Shown in pieces: positions 41,194-50,994 of a stretch of 64,000 nucleotides of DNA (position 1 is its first letter; every line of letters starts with the position of its first letter). The notes under the pieces were generated by a model, which did not search any database, was not told the origin of the DNA, and saw nothing but the letters and a program-made list of their open reading frames with translations. Source of the DNA: UBA1924 sp963976625 (lineage in GTDB: Bacteria; Planctomycetota; Phycisphaerae; Phycisphaerales; UBA1924); contig CAXBLA010000015.1 in the NCBI GenBank assembly GCA_963976625.1, positions 10,107 to 74,106 of the forward strand, written 5' to 3'. The position numbers and the translations under genes were made by a program.

Positions 41194-41225
41194 ACCGGCT
41201 CGGGATCTTCCCGGGCCGGTTTTTT
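41194..41225 (+). terminator. Terminator after hppA
   Basis: ACCGGC-t-CGGGA pairs with TCCCG-g-GCCGGT around a short loop, followed by five T. Confidence 0.85.
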
Positions 41226-41331
41226 CATGCCTTTATTCATGCAACTTTGGGTGTGTGTATACGGATAGCATCGGTCGGGATTCATAGGATATCCGGCCAT
41301 GTACTTATCGATTTCTTCCGGAGCCGCCCAG

Positions 41332-43200
41332 ATGACCATGCACACCCGATCCCGTTTTTTCATGCTGATCCTGACCACGCTGATGCTCATCGTGCTCTGC
41401 ACCCCGGCGTCGGCCCAGTCGCGGCGCGGGCGAGCACCCAAGGTCGACCAGTTCACGCAGGACACGATCACGCAGAGCGACGCGATCTTGGCTTCGGTCA
41501 GCGACCAGACCACGCTCAACACCGCGTTGAGCCAGATCGGGCAGCTCAGCGATGCTGTCGCTGCACGGGCGGGTGTGCGACAGTTCGACGCGATGGCCAA
41601 GAGCGAGGGCGTGCGGAGCATCTTGATGCTGATCAATGCCTCCAGACATCGTGAACCGGGCTCCGTCGCCCAAGCATTTACCCAGAGCCCAAACTTCACC
41701 AAAGAACTCGGGCTCCTCTGGAACGATCAAGACAATCCCTCGGCCGTGGTCCGCGTCGCGATGACGCTGATGGAGAATCGCCCGGAGCAGGTCGAGCAGT
41801 ACTCGGCCCTGGCCGCGGCGATCTGCGTGGTGCATGATCAACCACAGGGCGGGGCGTACAAGGTCCGAATCAATGAGAACTCCCCGGTCTCTGCTGGACC
41901 GCTTGATATCTTTGAGTTCTTTGTCAAGAACGCGCGGACCATGAAGATCTCTCCCAACGATCTGGCGGCTCTGAACCTTGTGTATGTTGTTGATGTGACG
42001 GGTTCGATCGAAGAGCTCCAGTGGGCCCACGATACATACCGGGTGAACCCGGGGATCCGCGAACGGTTCTTCGAGATTATCTATGACTATGAGCACTACA
42101 GCCAGGGCAAGCCCAAGAAGGTGACCGTGGGCGGCGACTATTCGCTCTCCCAGATCAAAAAGCTCGGCGGCGTCTGCGCTGATCAGGCCTACTTCGCGAT
42201 GAGTGTTGCCAAGGCGTGCGGCATCCCATCAGGGTATGTCGTGGCCATCGGGGCGGATGTCTCGCACGCGTGGGTTGGTTTTCTCGACATGAAAGGGCGA
42301 CGCGCGGCGTGGGACTTCGACGCGGGCCGGTACGAGGATTACCAGAATCTACGGGGCAATATGCTCAACCCGCAGACCGGAGAGCGGACCTCCGATGGTC
42401 GTGTGGGGATCCTGGGCAGCGCGGTGATTCCCAACCTCGACGCGGTGCATCACGCGATGGCCGCGGGCCTGGTCGTGGATCGCATGAACAAGCATCAGTG
42501 GAACCCCGAACCCAACCTTGAAATCGAGCTCGACTCAAACGGGAATCTCCGCAAGCCACGCACGGACGCCGCCGACGATCGGCTCGAGCTCCTGCGTGCG
42601 ACCCTGAGCAACTGCTCGGGGGTGCCCAGCGCCTGGGATCAGGTGAGCGCCATGGCCAAGCAGGGGGAGCTGAGCTCGAAGCAGCTCGACGCATGGTCGC
42701 GTGCGGTGCTCCAGATCGCGGGCAGGGACAACCAGGATTTCTCCTTTGATTTCCTCTCCGAGCTCATCGACGGGGTGGAGGATCATCGCCAGCAGCATGC
42801 CATGTGGGAATGGGCATTCGGGCAGTTCAGGACCCGCCCGGACCTGGCCGCGGGGGTGCGGTTCACGCAGGGGGCGCTCTGGGAAGAAAACGGCAAGCCG
42901 GACATGGCGTGGACCGCGTACCAGGATGTGCTCAACAACTTCCTCAACGACGGGCCGATGTGCGTCAACGCGCTGCGGGCGATGAACAATCTGCTGCGGG
43001 CCAACAACAAGCAGAAGGACTTTCTGCCGCTGCTCGAGACGACCCTCCGCAGCATTCAACAGCCCGACGACATGGCCGAGGCCTTTGCGAGCCAGTCCAA
43101 CTTCTACAAGGTGAGCCAGATGCTCATCACGGAGTACGAACGCCACAAACGCCCCCAGGACGCCCAGCGGATCCGCCGGAGCATCAATCAAGAGGGCTGA
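41332..43200 (+). CDS. Exported transglutaminase-like protein
   Basis: A 622-residue exported protein. A signal peptide (ending CTPASAQ) is followed by a helical N-terminal region, then a transglutaminase-like core at about residues 285-360. Its triad is visible as Cys in LGGVCADQAYFAM, His in VSHAWVGFLD and Asp in RAAWDFDAGRY. The C-terminal 220 residues are helical and TPR-like (WTAYQDVLNNFLNDG). Such domains act as proteases or cross-linkers, or have lost activity; the substrate is unknown. GGAG at 41320-41323 supports the ATG at 41332, with 41299 as an alternative. Confidence 0.8.
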   Translation: MTMHTRSRFFMLILTTLMLIVLCTPASAQSRRGRAPKVDQFTQDTITQSDAILASVSDQTTLNTALSQIGQLSDAVAARAGVRQFDAMAKSEGVRSILMLINASRHREPGSVAQAFTQSPNFTKELGLLWNDQDNPSAVVRVAMTLMENRPEQVEQYSALAAAICVVHDQPQGGAYKVRINENSPVSAGPLDIFEFFVKNARTMKISPNDLAALNLVYVVDVTGSIEELQWAHDTYRVNPGIRERFFEIIYDYEHYSQGKPKKVTVGGDYSLSQIKKLGGVCADQAYFAMSVAKACGIPSGYVVAIGADVSHAWVGFLDMKGRRAAWDFDAGRYEDYQNLRGNMLNPQTGERTSDGRVGILGSAVIPNLDAVHHAMAAGLVVDRMNKHQWNPEPNLEIELDSNGNLRKPRTDAADDRLELLRATLSNCSGVPSAWDQVSAMAKQGELSSKQLDAWSRAVLQIAGRDNQDFSFDFLSELIDGVEDHRQQHAMWEWAFGQFRTRPDLAAGVRFTQGALWEENGKPDMAWTAYQDVLNNFLNDGPMCVNALRAMNNLLRANNKQKDFLPLLETTLRSIQQPDDMAEAFASQSNFYKVSQMLITEYERHKRPQDAQRIRRSINQEG

Positions 43201-43232
43201 TGCGATCTACATAGCGTAAAGTTTCGCACAAT

Positions 43233-43415
43233 TTATTCGAACTCGGCGAACGCTCCGCGCTCGGCCTGGTCGTCGAGGTACTCTTGGAACTCGCCCATCT
43301 TGTAGGAGATGAAGCAGAACGCGTGGTGAAGGGTCAGCCATTCGAGGTCGGACTTGTCTTCTTGCAAATCCTTGCGGATGGTGTTGAACTCGGCGAGGAT
43401 GGTCTCGGCTTTCAT
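43233..43415 (-). CDS. Small hypothetical protein
   Basis: A 60-residue, acidic, probably helical protein (AETILAEFNTIRKDLQEDKS, then YKMGEFQEYLDDQAERG). I do not recognise it. GGAGAC upstream supports the ATG at 43415 over the longer frame from 43469. It lies 54 bp downstream of the metal permease gene on the same strand and could be the last gene of that run. Confidence 0.6.
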   Translation of the reverse strand: MKAETILAEFNTIRKDLQEDKSDLEWLTLHHAFCFISYKMGEFQEYLDDQAERGAFAEFE

Positions 43416-43469
43416 TGTGCAGTCTCCAATGATCAAATAGGTGATCAGATAAGAATCGTTTTCAAACAA

Positions 43470-44399
43470 TCACGATCGTAGACGCACCAAGCACACCCTG
43501 ACCAGCAGCGACACCAGATACAGCACGCTCTGGGCGAGCACGATGCTCGGGCCGATCGGGTAATCGCCGGCCAACCCCGCCTGCAGCCCCGCGATCGCGC
43601 CCACGATGGCGATGAGCAGCGAGTACACGAACACCGTCGAGAGCTTCGCACTCAGATTAAGCGCTGCCGCCCCGGGGAGCACGAGCATGGCCGCGGCCAG
43701 CACGACCCCGGCGATTTGCATCGACATCACGACCGTGAGCGCCAGGAGCACCAAGAACAGGTCGGTCATGCGGCGTGAGCTGACGCCGTAGGCGTCGCAG
43801 ACGGGCTCGTCGAAGGCCCAGAACACGAGCTTGCGCCGCGTGAACCACAGCGTCGCGCCGATCCCGACGGAGGCGATGATCGCGACCCAGGTATCGGTCC
43901 AGGTAGTGTTGAGGATGTTGCCAAAGAGAATCTCTTCGATCAGGTGATGCCCGTCTGCGTGCTCTCCATGTGCGTGCCCTTGTTCGTCGTGCTCATGCCC
44001 GGACTCGGCGATCGTAAAGAGCACAAAGCCCAGTGCCATCGACGCGCTAAGCACGACCCCGATGGCGGTGTCGGTGCGTCCACGCTGGGAGCGCGAGATG
44101 GCCGCGATCCCGAGGGCGGCCAAGATCGAGAACGCGACGACGATCCCGAGCTGCCCGATCGCCCCCATGGTGGTCGCCCCGTGCACACCGAGCACCAACG
44201 CGATGCCCACCCCGCCGAACGCGGCGTGCGAGACCCCTTGCCCGATGAAGGCCAATCGCTTGAGCACCACGAAGACACTGAGCGCCGCGCCGAGGATCGA
44301 GATGACCAGGGCCGCGATGATGACCGGGTAGTGCTCGGGATTGATACTGAGCCCGGCGGCGGCCAGGGTTGTTGTGCTGGTCGAGGATAGCAAGCTCAT
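43470..44399 (-). CDS. znuB: Zn/Mn-type ABC transporter permease
   Basis: A 309-residue integral membrane protein with about eight to nine helices. Marks of the ZnuB/MntB family are RLAFIGQGVSHAAFGGVGIA, the DAYGVSSRRMTDLFLVLLAL segment and AGVVLAAAMLVLPGAAA. A cytoplasmic or periplasmic loop is His-rich (ESGHEHDEQGHAHGEHADGH), which points to zinc. The start overlaps the ATPase gene stop by four bases. No substrate-binding protein (ZnuA) is in the window. Confidence 0.9.
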   Translation of the reverse strand: MSLLSSTSTTTLAAAGLSINPEHYPVIIAALVISILGAALSVFVVLKRLAFIGQGVSHAAFGGVGIALVLGVHGATTMGAIGQLGIVVAFSILAALGIAAISRSQRGRTDTAIGVVLSASMALGFVLFTIAESGHEHDEQGHAHGEHADGHHLIEEILFGNILNTTWTDTWVAIIASVGIGATLWFTRRKLVFWAFDEPVCDAYGVSSRRMTDLFLVLLALTVVMSMQIAGVVLAAAMLVLPGAAALNLSAKLSTVFVYSLLIAIVGAIAGLQAGLAGDYPIGPSIVLAQSVLYLVSLLVRVCLVRLRS

Positions 44400-45283
44400 G
44401 AGCGGTCTCCCCCGTTGATTTGTTCCTCGCCATGTTCACACCCGCAGTCGTGCTGGTGTTGGTGGGCGTGGGCGGGGTCGTCGCAATCGTCGGCGAGGTG
44501 TGCATCGATGTGGATATCGCCAAAGACACCCGCGACATCGTGGGCGAAGACCTGCGCGAGCACCGCCGGAGTCAAGCCCTGCGGGGCGGCGTGGAAGTGG
44601 AGTGTCCGCGACAAGCACGCCACGCGATCCGCGACGGCCGCGATCGCGCGCATGTCGTGGGTCACCACGATCACGGTCAGATCGAGCTGCTTATGCAATG
44701 TATCGACCAGCTCACCAAACCGCTTCTGCCCGGCGATGTCCACCCCCACGGTCGGCTCATCGAGCACCAAGAGCTTCGGGTTGCCGGCAATCGCCCGGGC
44801 GATCATCGCGCGTTGGAGCTGCCCGCCCGAGAGGGCCCCGATCGGGCGATCGGTCAGATCCGTGAGCCCCACAAGCTCAATCGATCGCTCAATCGCGGCT
44901 TGGTCTTCGGCGGAGAGTTGTTTCCAAGGCTTGGTCCGGCACGCGAGCCCGAGCGACACGACTTGTTTGATACTGATCGGCCAGTTGATGTCCGCTTCGA
45001 TCCGCTGGGGAAGATACCCGACGAGCCCGAGCTTGCGAGCCTTGCTCGGCGAGTGCCCAAACACCTTGATCGTGCCCGAGCTGGGCTTGATGATCCCAAG
45101 AATGAGCTTGATGAGCGTGGACTTGCCCCCGCCGTTGGGCCCGAGGACCCCGAGCCTGGTGTGCTGATCGATCGTGAAGTGGACATCCTCGATCGCCGGG
45201 GCGGGCTTGCGATCGAACCCGGACACCGGATACGCGAACGAAACATGGTCGATCTCAACGGCGGGTGTCTCTTGTGCGGGCAT
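44396..45283 (-). CDS. znuC: Zn/Mn-type ABC transporter ATPase
   Basis: A 295-residue ABC ATPase: Walker A GPNGGGKSTL (about residue 48), signature ALSGGQLQRAMIARA, Walker B LLVLDEPTVGVD, and the switch His in VTHDM. The C-terminus is His- and Cys-rich (HAHQHQHDCGCEHGEEQ), an unusual metal-binding tail also seen in some ZnuC proteins. The pair with the permease suggests zinc import. It lies 76 bp after ccoS on the same strand, so it may share a transcript with the cco genes. Confidence 0.92.
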   Translation of the reverse strand: MPAQETPAVEIDHVSFAYPVSGFDRKPAPAIEDVHFTIDQHTRLGVLGPNGGGKSTLIKLILGIIKPSSGTIKVFGHSPSKARKLGLVGYLPQRIEADINWPISIKQVVSLGLACRTKPWKQLSAEDQAAIERSIELVGLTDLTDRPIGALSGGQLQRAMIARAIAGNPKLLVLDEPTVGVDIAGQKRFGELVDTLHKQLDLTVIVVTHDMRAIAAVADRVACLSRTLHFHAAPQGLTPAVLAQVFAHDVAGVFGDIHIDAHLADDCDDPAHAHQHQHDCGCEHGEEQINGGDRS

Positions 45284-45359
45284 GGGTGATTATTGAGTGA
45301 GCCCGAACCAGAAACAAGCCGACAACCGATCCCGGAGCGGAATCATGCTTGGCTGGTGA

Positions 45360-45551
45360 TTAATGCTCTTCCTCTTTGGCCGGAACAGTTGAAACTGATG
45401 GCGGCTGCGTGTCGTCGTCATCAAAGACCGCCCGCAGGGCCGGCGTGTCGAGATCATCGAACTGGCCGCTGCGAGCCGCGAGCACAAACGCGATGATCCC
45501 GATGCCCGCGAGCACCAGAGCCGCCGGGATCATAATGAACAGCACGGACAT
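45360..45551 (-). CDS. ccoS: cbb3 oxidase assembly protein CcoS
   Basis: A 63-residue membrane protein with one helix (about residues 4-25), then the family motif AARSGQFDDLDTPA and an acidic tail. CcoS is needed to insert cofactors into the CcoN subunit. Its ATG overlaps the ccoI stop by one base. Confidence 0.92.
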   Translation of the reverse strand: MSVLFIMIPAALVLAGIGIIAFVLAARSGQFDDLDTPALRAVFDDDDTQPPSVSTVPAKEEEH

Positions 45552-48091
45552 CAGCGGGCCTCATTCTTGTTTGGATGATCTGTTGCCTGTGTGTGTGCCA
45601 TCTCGGGTGCTTTCCATTTCCGGGTACTCATCGCGACGACCGTCAGCGAGCTGATCGGCATGATGACGGCCGCGATCAGGGCGTTGATCATCCCGCTCAT
45701 CGCGAGACCGGCCATGAGGGCATTGTAGGCGATTGAGAAAATCAGGCTCATGCGGATCGTCCGCATGGTGTGCGACCCGAGTGACGCCAACGCGACCAAC
45801 GGGGCGACGCCCGGGGTGGTCAGGTAGATATCTGCGGCTTCGAGCGAGGCCTCGGCCCCGCCCTGCACCGCGATCCCAACCTCGGCGCTGGCCAAAGCCG
45901 CCGCGTCGTTCACGCCGTCGCCGACCATCACCACCGGGCGATGAGTGCCCGCTTGCAGATCGCGGACGCGCTGGGCCTTGGCTTCTGGAGCCACGCCGCC
46001 CGCAGCGTGCTCGATGCCCACGCTCTTGGCCACGGCTTGGACAATCTGCGGATGGTCACCCGAGCACAGGCTCAGGTCCCACCCGGCATTGGTTAGCCAG
46101 CGGACTAAGGCCGAAGCATCGTCGCGGATCGGATCGCCGATCCCGAGCACACCCAGGTGATCAGTATCATCTGATCGCGCCCAGATGACGACCGGTGAGA
46201 GCCCATCACTGATTACGGATTCGATCGCGGCTCGGGTCTCCGGGTCGAGCAAACGCTGCGACTCGATGTACGCCGGCGAACCAATGTGAACACGCTGCTG
46301 ATCGACGACGCCCGAGATGCCCTCGCCGATGGATTGTTCGATATCGGTCGCGCTTTGCAGCGGTTGTGACCCACGCTCCACCTCGGCGGCGTCCACGATC
46401 GCGCGGGCGAGGGGGTGGTTCGAGTGCTGCTCGATCGCACCGGCCATGCTCAGCAACTCGGGATCGCACTGCTGATCAAACATCGAGCGCGCAACGCGCG
46501 TCTTGCCCTGTGTGATGGTTCCGGTTTTATCAAGGATCATCCGCCCGGGCTTGGACATCGACTCGATCGCAGCTGCTGACTTGACCAAGATCCCCACCTT
46601 GGCGGCCCGCCCCATCGCGATCGACATGGCCATGGGCGTCGCGAGCCCGAGGGCGCACGGGCAGGTGACGATGAGCAGGGCCGTGGCGTATTCGATGCCC
46701 GACGCGAGCCCCTCGACGCGTGCCCAGTAGACCAGCGTGATCAGGGCGAGCCCGATGACGATGAGCACGAAGCGGGCCGCGATGCGATCGGCGAACTGCA
46801 CAATCGGTGCCTTGTCCGCCGACGCCGACGCGACAAGGCGCATCAGCTTGCCCACCCGGGTCGAATCGCCCACGGCTGACACGCGCACTTGGATCGGCGA
46901 TCGCAGATTCGTCGCGCCCGCGAGGACCTCGTCGCCGACCGTAGCCGGCACCGGGCGGGACTCGCCGGTGATCAGGGCGGTATCGAGATTGGTCTGCCCA
47001 AACTCGATGCAGCCGTCGGCTGGGAGTGAGCCGCCCGCGAGCACCTCGACGAGCATCCCCACCTCGACGGCTTCGATCGGCACGCGGTCCTTGGAGCCAT
47101 CATCATTGATCCGCACCGCACTCGTCGGGGTGAGCGTGAGCATCAGCTCGACATGATCCGACGCGTTGCGTTGCTGGCGATGCTGGATCCATCGCCCGAC
47201 GAGCAGGAAGAACACCAAGACCGAGAGCGAATCGAAGTAGATCTCGCCGCGACCGGTGATGGTGTTGTACGCCCCCCAGATGCCCCCCACCGCCAACGCT
47301 AGGGCGATTGGAACATCCAGATGCGCGACCTTGGTGCGCAGGGCCGCGAGTGCCCCGACAAAGAACACCCGCCCGGGCCACGCAAGCGAGAGGAGCCCGA
47401 GGGCCATCGAGTACCACCGGAAGGTGTTCTTCCAGACATCGCTCATGCCGTCGAGCGCCCCGCCGTGGAGGGCGATGGCCAGGAGCATGACATTGCCCGC
47501 GATTGCCCCCGCGGCCCCGACACGGATCAAGAATCGGCGGTCCTCGTGCACCCGCGCTTCGCGGGCCGCGGCTCCTCTTGCCGGGTGCGCCGCGTAGCCC
47601 AAGCGATCGAACCCCCGCGCGATCGCGCTGAGCTTCACCCGATCGGGCTGGTAGCGCACGATGGTGGTTCGCCTACGGATGTTGGCGCGGGATTCGACGA
47701 CGCCGTCGAGGACTTTGGGCAGGCGCTCGACGAGCCACACGCACGCGGCGCAGTGCATCCCTTCGAGCAGGAGCTCGGCCTGGGCGTACCCGCCCGGCAG
47801 GTTCTCGACACAAGTTGCTTGGAAGGCCGGGTCGTCGAGCTCTTCGTAGGTGCCCTGCGTCGAGCTCACGGCCTGGGCATCGGAGTCGATCGCGTCACGC
47901 ACGCTGTAGTACCCGTCGAGCCCCGCCCCGTGGAGCACATTCCATACAGATTTGCACCCGTTGCAGCAGAACTGGAACTCCGCCTCGGGCTCGACAAGCC
48001 CGGCGGGCACGACGAGCTTGCAATGATCGCACAGAACTTGCTCTTTGGGCTCGGCTTGGCCACTCATCGTTTGGATTGTAGCTGCACACAT
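45551..48091 (-). CDS. ccoI: Copper-translocating P-type ATPase CcoI
   Basis: Delivers copper for cbb3 oxidase assembly (CcoI/FixI type). In order: an N-terminal Cys-rich zinc-finger-like region (CDHCK and CCNGCK), a heavy-metal domain with GMHCAACVWL, eight membrane helices with the CPC motif TCPCALGLATP, the phosphorylation site LDKTGTITQG, the SNHPLARAIV motif, and GDGVNDAAALA. Length (846) is normal. The ATG at 48067 (MSGQAEP) is an alternative to 48091; neither has a clear ribosome-binding site. It lies 12 bp after the SafE-like gene. Confidence 0.95.
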   Translation of the reverse strand: MCAATIQTMSGQAEPKEQVLCDHCKLVVPAGLVEPEAEFQFCCNGCKSVWNVLHGAGLDGYYSVRDAIDSDAQAVSSTQGTYEELDDPAFQATCVENLPGGYAQAELLLEGMHCAACVWLVERLPKVLDGVVESRANIRRRTTIVRYQPDRVKLSAIARGFDRLGYAAHPARGAAAREARVHEDRRFLIRVGAAGAIAGNVMLLAIALHGGALDGMSDVWKNTFRWYSMALGLLSLAWPGRVFFVGALAALRTKVAHLDVPIALALAVGGIWGAYNTITGRGEIYFDSLSVLVFFLLVGRWIQHRQQRNASDHVELMLTLTPTSAVRINDDGSKDRVPIEAVEVGMLVEVLAGGSLPADGCIEFGQTNLDTALITGESRPVPATVGDEVLAGATNLRSPIQVRVSAVGDSTRVGKLMRLVASASADKAPIVQFADRIAARFVLIVIGLALITLVYWARVEGLASGIEYATALLIVTCPCALGLATPMAMSIAMGRAAKVGILVKSAAAIESMSKPGRMILDKTGTITQGKTRVARSMFDQQCDPELLSMAGAIEQHSNHPLARAIVDAAEVERGSQPLQSATDIEQSIGEGISGVVDQQRVHIGSPAYIESQRLLDPETRAAIESVISDGLSPVVIWARSDDTDHLGVLGIGDPIRDDASALVRWLTNAGWDLSLCSGDHPQIVQAVAKSVGIEHAAGGVAPEAKAQRVRDLQAGTHRPVVMVGDGVNDAAALASAEVGIAVQGGAEASLEAADIYLTTPGVAPLVALASLGSHTMRTIRMSLIFSIAYNALMAGLAMSGMINALIAAVIMPISSLTVVAMSTRKWKAPEMAHTQATDHPNKNEAR

Positions 48092-48102
48092 AGGCTACTC
48101 GC

Positions 48103-48951
48103 TTAGGGGCTCGGCTCGATGGGCTCGATGGAATCACCATTGGATACGGTCGGCTCGCACAGCGGGCAATCGACCTCGCCGGCCATCGGGACAGCGTTGG
48201 GTGAATCTTCGATCCCGAGCGATGCGCGGGTGAGCTCCGAGACTTTCATCGCGCCGGTAGCCGTCATGACACCGACGACCACGACTGCGCTGGCGGTGAT
48301 GAACGGCAGGTGCGTGTTGAGCCGACCCGAGAGCAGCTGGATCCCTGCCCCGAGCGAGACCATCACCGGGAGTGTTCCCAGCCAGAAAGCCGCCATGGTC
48401 AGCCCGCCCCAGATCGGATTCCCAGTGCCGGCCGCCAAGAACGCGAACGCGTACAACCACCCGCACGGGAGCAGCGTCGTCAGCAGACCGATCGACAGCG
48501 CCCGCTTGAACGGCGAGAGCCCGAAGGCCGCCCGCTGGGCGTGCTCGACGAACTTACGCAGCCTGCCCGGCACCCCGAGGTGCGGGATCTTGATCCCCTG
48601 GATGCGGGCGAGGGCGATCAACCCGAACCCGACCATCATCACGCCCGCGAAGACCATCGCCCCGCGTTGGATGCCCACGAACCCGCCGCCGAAGTCGATG
48701 GCTTGCCCGATCCCGCCGGCGATGAGCCCGAGGATGGTGTAGGTGACCAACCGCCCGCCGTGATACGCACCTTGCAGGCGGACGCGGGATTTCTTGGTGC
48801 GTTCTTCCTCGGATCCGAGGGCGAAGAACATGAGCCCGCCGCACATGCCGGCGCAGTGCATGCTCCCGAGGATCGACATGGTGAGCACCGTGACCACCAA
48901 CGGCCAGATCGTCTCAATATTGGTGATGCCCTCGGTGCCCATGTGGTTCAA
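48103..48951 (-). CDS. SafE/DsbD-like membrane protein of cco cluster
   Basis: A 282-residue protein of the sulfite exporter TauE/SafE-like or cytochrome biogenesis transmembrane family that recurs in cco operons. It has about six helices; the first carries SMHCAGMCGG and the fourth carries TTLLPCGWLYAF, two conserved Cys sites consistent with metal or thiol handling. The C-terminal tail has CPLC. It sits between fixH and ccoI, the usual place. The exact reaction is not established; copper delivery is the likely role. Confidence 0.85.
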   Translation of the reverse strand: MNHMGTEGITNIETIWPLVVTVLTMSILGSMHCAGMCGGLMFFALGSEEERTKKSRVRLQGAYHGGRLVTYTILGLIAGGIGQAIDFGGGFVGIQRGAMVFAGVMMVGFGLIALARIQGIKIPHLGVPGRLRKFVEHAQRAAFGLSPFKRALSIGLLTTLLPCGWLYAFAFLAAGTGNPIWGGLTMAAFWLGTLPVMVSLGAGIQLLSGRLNTHLPFITASAVVVVGVMTATGAMKVSELTRASLGIEDSPNAVPMAGEVDCPLCEPTVSNGDSIEPIEPSP

Positions 48952-48967
48952 TCCTGACTCGTTCTGC

Positions 48968-49483
48968 TTACTGGATCTCGATCTCGCGCGAGACCATCGC
49001 CTGGGTGCCCTGGTACCGGATCGCCAGCTCGGCCCTCCAGAAGCCGGGGTTCACCGCTTCGACCGATGCCCGGTACTGGCCCTCGCCCTGCTCGGCGAAG
49101 ACCAAGAACGATCGCTCGTTGGCGTGGGCGGGGTGGAACCATTCGAGCTCGATCAGCGCCCCGTCCATAGGCTGCCCATCCAGATCGATCATCGTGATCT
49201 GCATCTGGTAGGCGGACGAAGATTCGGTCTCGATCGCTGCAAGCTCGATATCCCACCCGAGCTTGTCGGCGGCTTCCATCATCTCGCGCTGGTGGTCCCA
49301 GTCGACGAGCTTGGCGTAGTAGTCCTTATCGACATACAGATCGTGGCGGGCCGCGACCATCATGATGGTCCCCACCATCAGCGACGCGTGGAAGACGAGC
49401 ATCCCCACGATCACGAACGGCCAGTGCTTGCCGAGCTGGAAGTAGCCCTTTTTCTTCTCGTTCGCCTTTGACTGTTCACTCAT
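48968..49483 (-). CDS. fixH: FixH/CcoH family assembly protein
   Basis: A 171-residue protein with one N-terminal membrane helix (about residues 20-42) after a basic start, the family segment LYVDKDYYAKLVDWDHQREM, and a periplasmic beta domain with DGQPMDGALIELEWFHPAHA. FixH/CcoH stabilises CcoNOP assembly. It overlaps ccoG by four bases (ATGA). Confidence 0.9.
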   Translation of the reverse strand: MSEQSKANEKKKGYFQLGKHWPFVIVGMLVFHASLMVGTIMMVAARHDLYVDKDYYAKLVDWDHQREMMEAADKLGWDIELAAIETESSSAYQMQITMIDLDGQPMDGALIELEWFHPAHANERSFLVFAEQGEGQYRASVEAVNPGFWRAELAIRYQGTQAMVSREIEIQ

Positions 49484-50940
49484 GGTTTACTTTCCTTGGG
49501 CAGGGTCTGCTTAGGCAGACTCATGGGCCCGGTCATTTTGTACTCGTGGATGTACTCAAACTCGCCCGATTCATCGCTGACCTTAATCTTGACGAGCAGC
49601 TCGCCGTCGGTGAAATCAGCGAATGGCGCGACGAGCAGCAGGCGTTGGGTCTCCATCTTGGTCGGCTCGACCATCATCGGGACGAAGGCGTTGATCGCCG
49701 CGCCGGAGGGCTCGATCACGCGGGCGGTGTAGGTGCTGGCGACCTCGCTGCGGTTGGTGATCGTGATGCGGACCTCGTTGGTGATGTCCGTCGTGCCCGG
49801 GGTCAGCGGCGAATCGATCATACGGAAGAGCTGGGTCTGCCCGTGCACGAAATGGACATCGGCCAGCGACTTGGTCGAGAGCAGAAACACGAAAGCGCTG
49901 ATGGTCGCGATCAGGATCAGCGGGTAGATGATCACACGCGGGCGGATCAGGTGGGGCTTGCCGCCCTCGATGATGCGTTCGGACGAATAGCGGATCAGCC
50001 CGAGCGGGCGTCCGATCTTCTCCATCACGACATTGCACGCGTCGATGCACTGGGCGCACCCGATGCACTCGAGCTGGAGCCCCTCGCGGATATCGATGCC
50101 TGTGGGGCAGGTCTGCACGCACATGGTGCAGTCGATGCAATCGCCGAGCACGGGCAGGCTGATCGTGCTGTCTTGCCCCTTCGGTGCTTTCTTTTTCTTC
50201 CCTCGTGGCTCGCCGCGGGCTTTGTCGTAGGTGACGATCATCGAGTCCTTGTCGAGCAACGCACTCTGCATCCGGGCGTAGGGACACATGACGGTGCACA
50301 CCTGCTCGCGGAAGAACGCGAAGTCGAACATCATCAATCCCGTCGTCACGATCACGATAATGAACGCGGCCGGATGCGCCGCCGGCGAGCCGGTGATCCA
50401 ATCGCTCAGATCGTGCGCGCCCACGAAGTAGGAGATAAAGGTCTGCGACAAATGAAGCGAGATCAGCAGGTATGCAACATACTGAAGGGCTTTACGCAGG
50501 CCGAGGAGCTTCTTGGGCTTTCGCTTGCCCGGTGCGCCCATGAAGAGGCGTTCGATCGGGCGGTAGAGGAACTCCATGTACACGGTCTGCGGGCACGCCC
50601 ACCCGCACCAGACGCGCCCAAAGAGGGCCGTGATCAGGAAGATGGAGACGAACAGCGTGATCAACAGGATCGCGAGCAGCAGCGTGTCCGTTGGCAGGAA
50701 GGTCTTGCCGAAGAGGGTGAACTCGCGATGGAGGACATCGAGGAGGATGATGGGCTTGCCGTTGAAGTTGATCCAGGGCACGGCCGAGAAAACCACGATC
50801 AGGATGTACGCGACGATGCGACGGGCGGTGAGAAACTTGCCCTTGGACAGACGGGGGTAGAGCCACCGGCGCGAGCCGTCCTCGTTGAGTGTAGAAAGCA
50901 CCCGTTCTTCGGGGGCCAGGTTGGTTGATTGCTCAGACAT
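49480..50940 (-). CDS. ccoG: cbb3 oxidase accessory ferredoxin-like protein CcoG
   Basis: A 486-residue membrane protein with two 4Fe-4S clusters. The N-terminal helices include FGRVWCGWACPQTVYMEFLY, the cluster motifs CIDCTMCVQTCPTGIDI and CIGCAQCIDACNVVM lie near residues 265-310, and the C-terminus is a periplasmic Ig-like domain. CcoG helps reduce copper for oxidase assembly. It lies 54 bp after ccoP and overlaps fixH. Confidence 0.95.
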   Translation of the reverse strand: MSEQSTNLAPEERVLSTLNEDGSRRWLYPRLSKGKFLTARRIVAYILIVVFSAVPWINFNGKPIILLDVLHREFTLFGKTFLPTDTLLLAILLITLFVSIFLITALFGRVWCGWACPQTVYMEFLYRPIERLFMGAPGKRKPKKLLGLRKALQYVAYLLISLHLSQTFISYFVGAHDLSDWITGSPAAHPAAFIIVIVTTGLMMFDFAFFREQVCTVMCPYARMQSALLDKDSMIVTYDKARGEPRGKKKKAPKGQDSTISLPVLGDCIDCTMCVQTCPTGIDIREGLQLECIGCAQCIDACNVVMEKIGRPLGLIRYSSERIIEGGKPHLIRPRVIIYPLILIATISAFVFLLSTKSLADVHFVHGQTQLFRMIDSPLTPGTTDITNEVRITITNRSEVASTYTARVIEPSGAAINAFVPMMVEPTKMETQRLLLVAPFADFTDGELLVKIKVSDESGEFEYIHEYKMTGPMSLPKQTLPKESKP

Positions 50941-50994
50941 GCGTTCCGGTTCCTTTGCTGATTCACCCCGCCTGCGTGCGGCTGCTCCAGCGTC

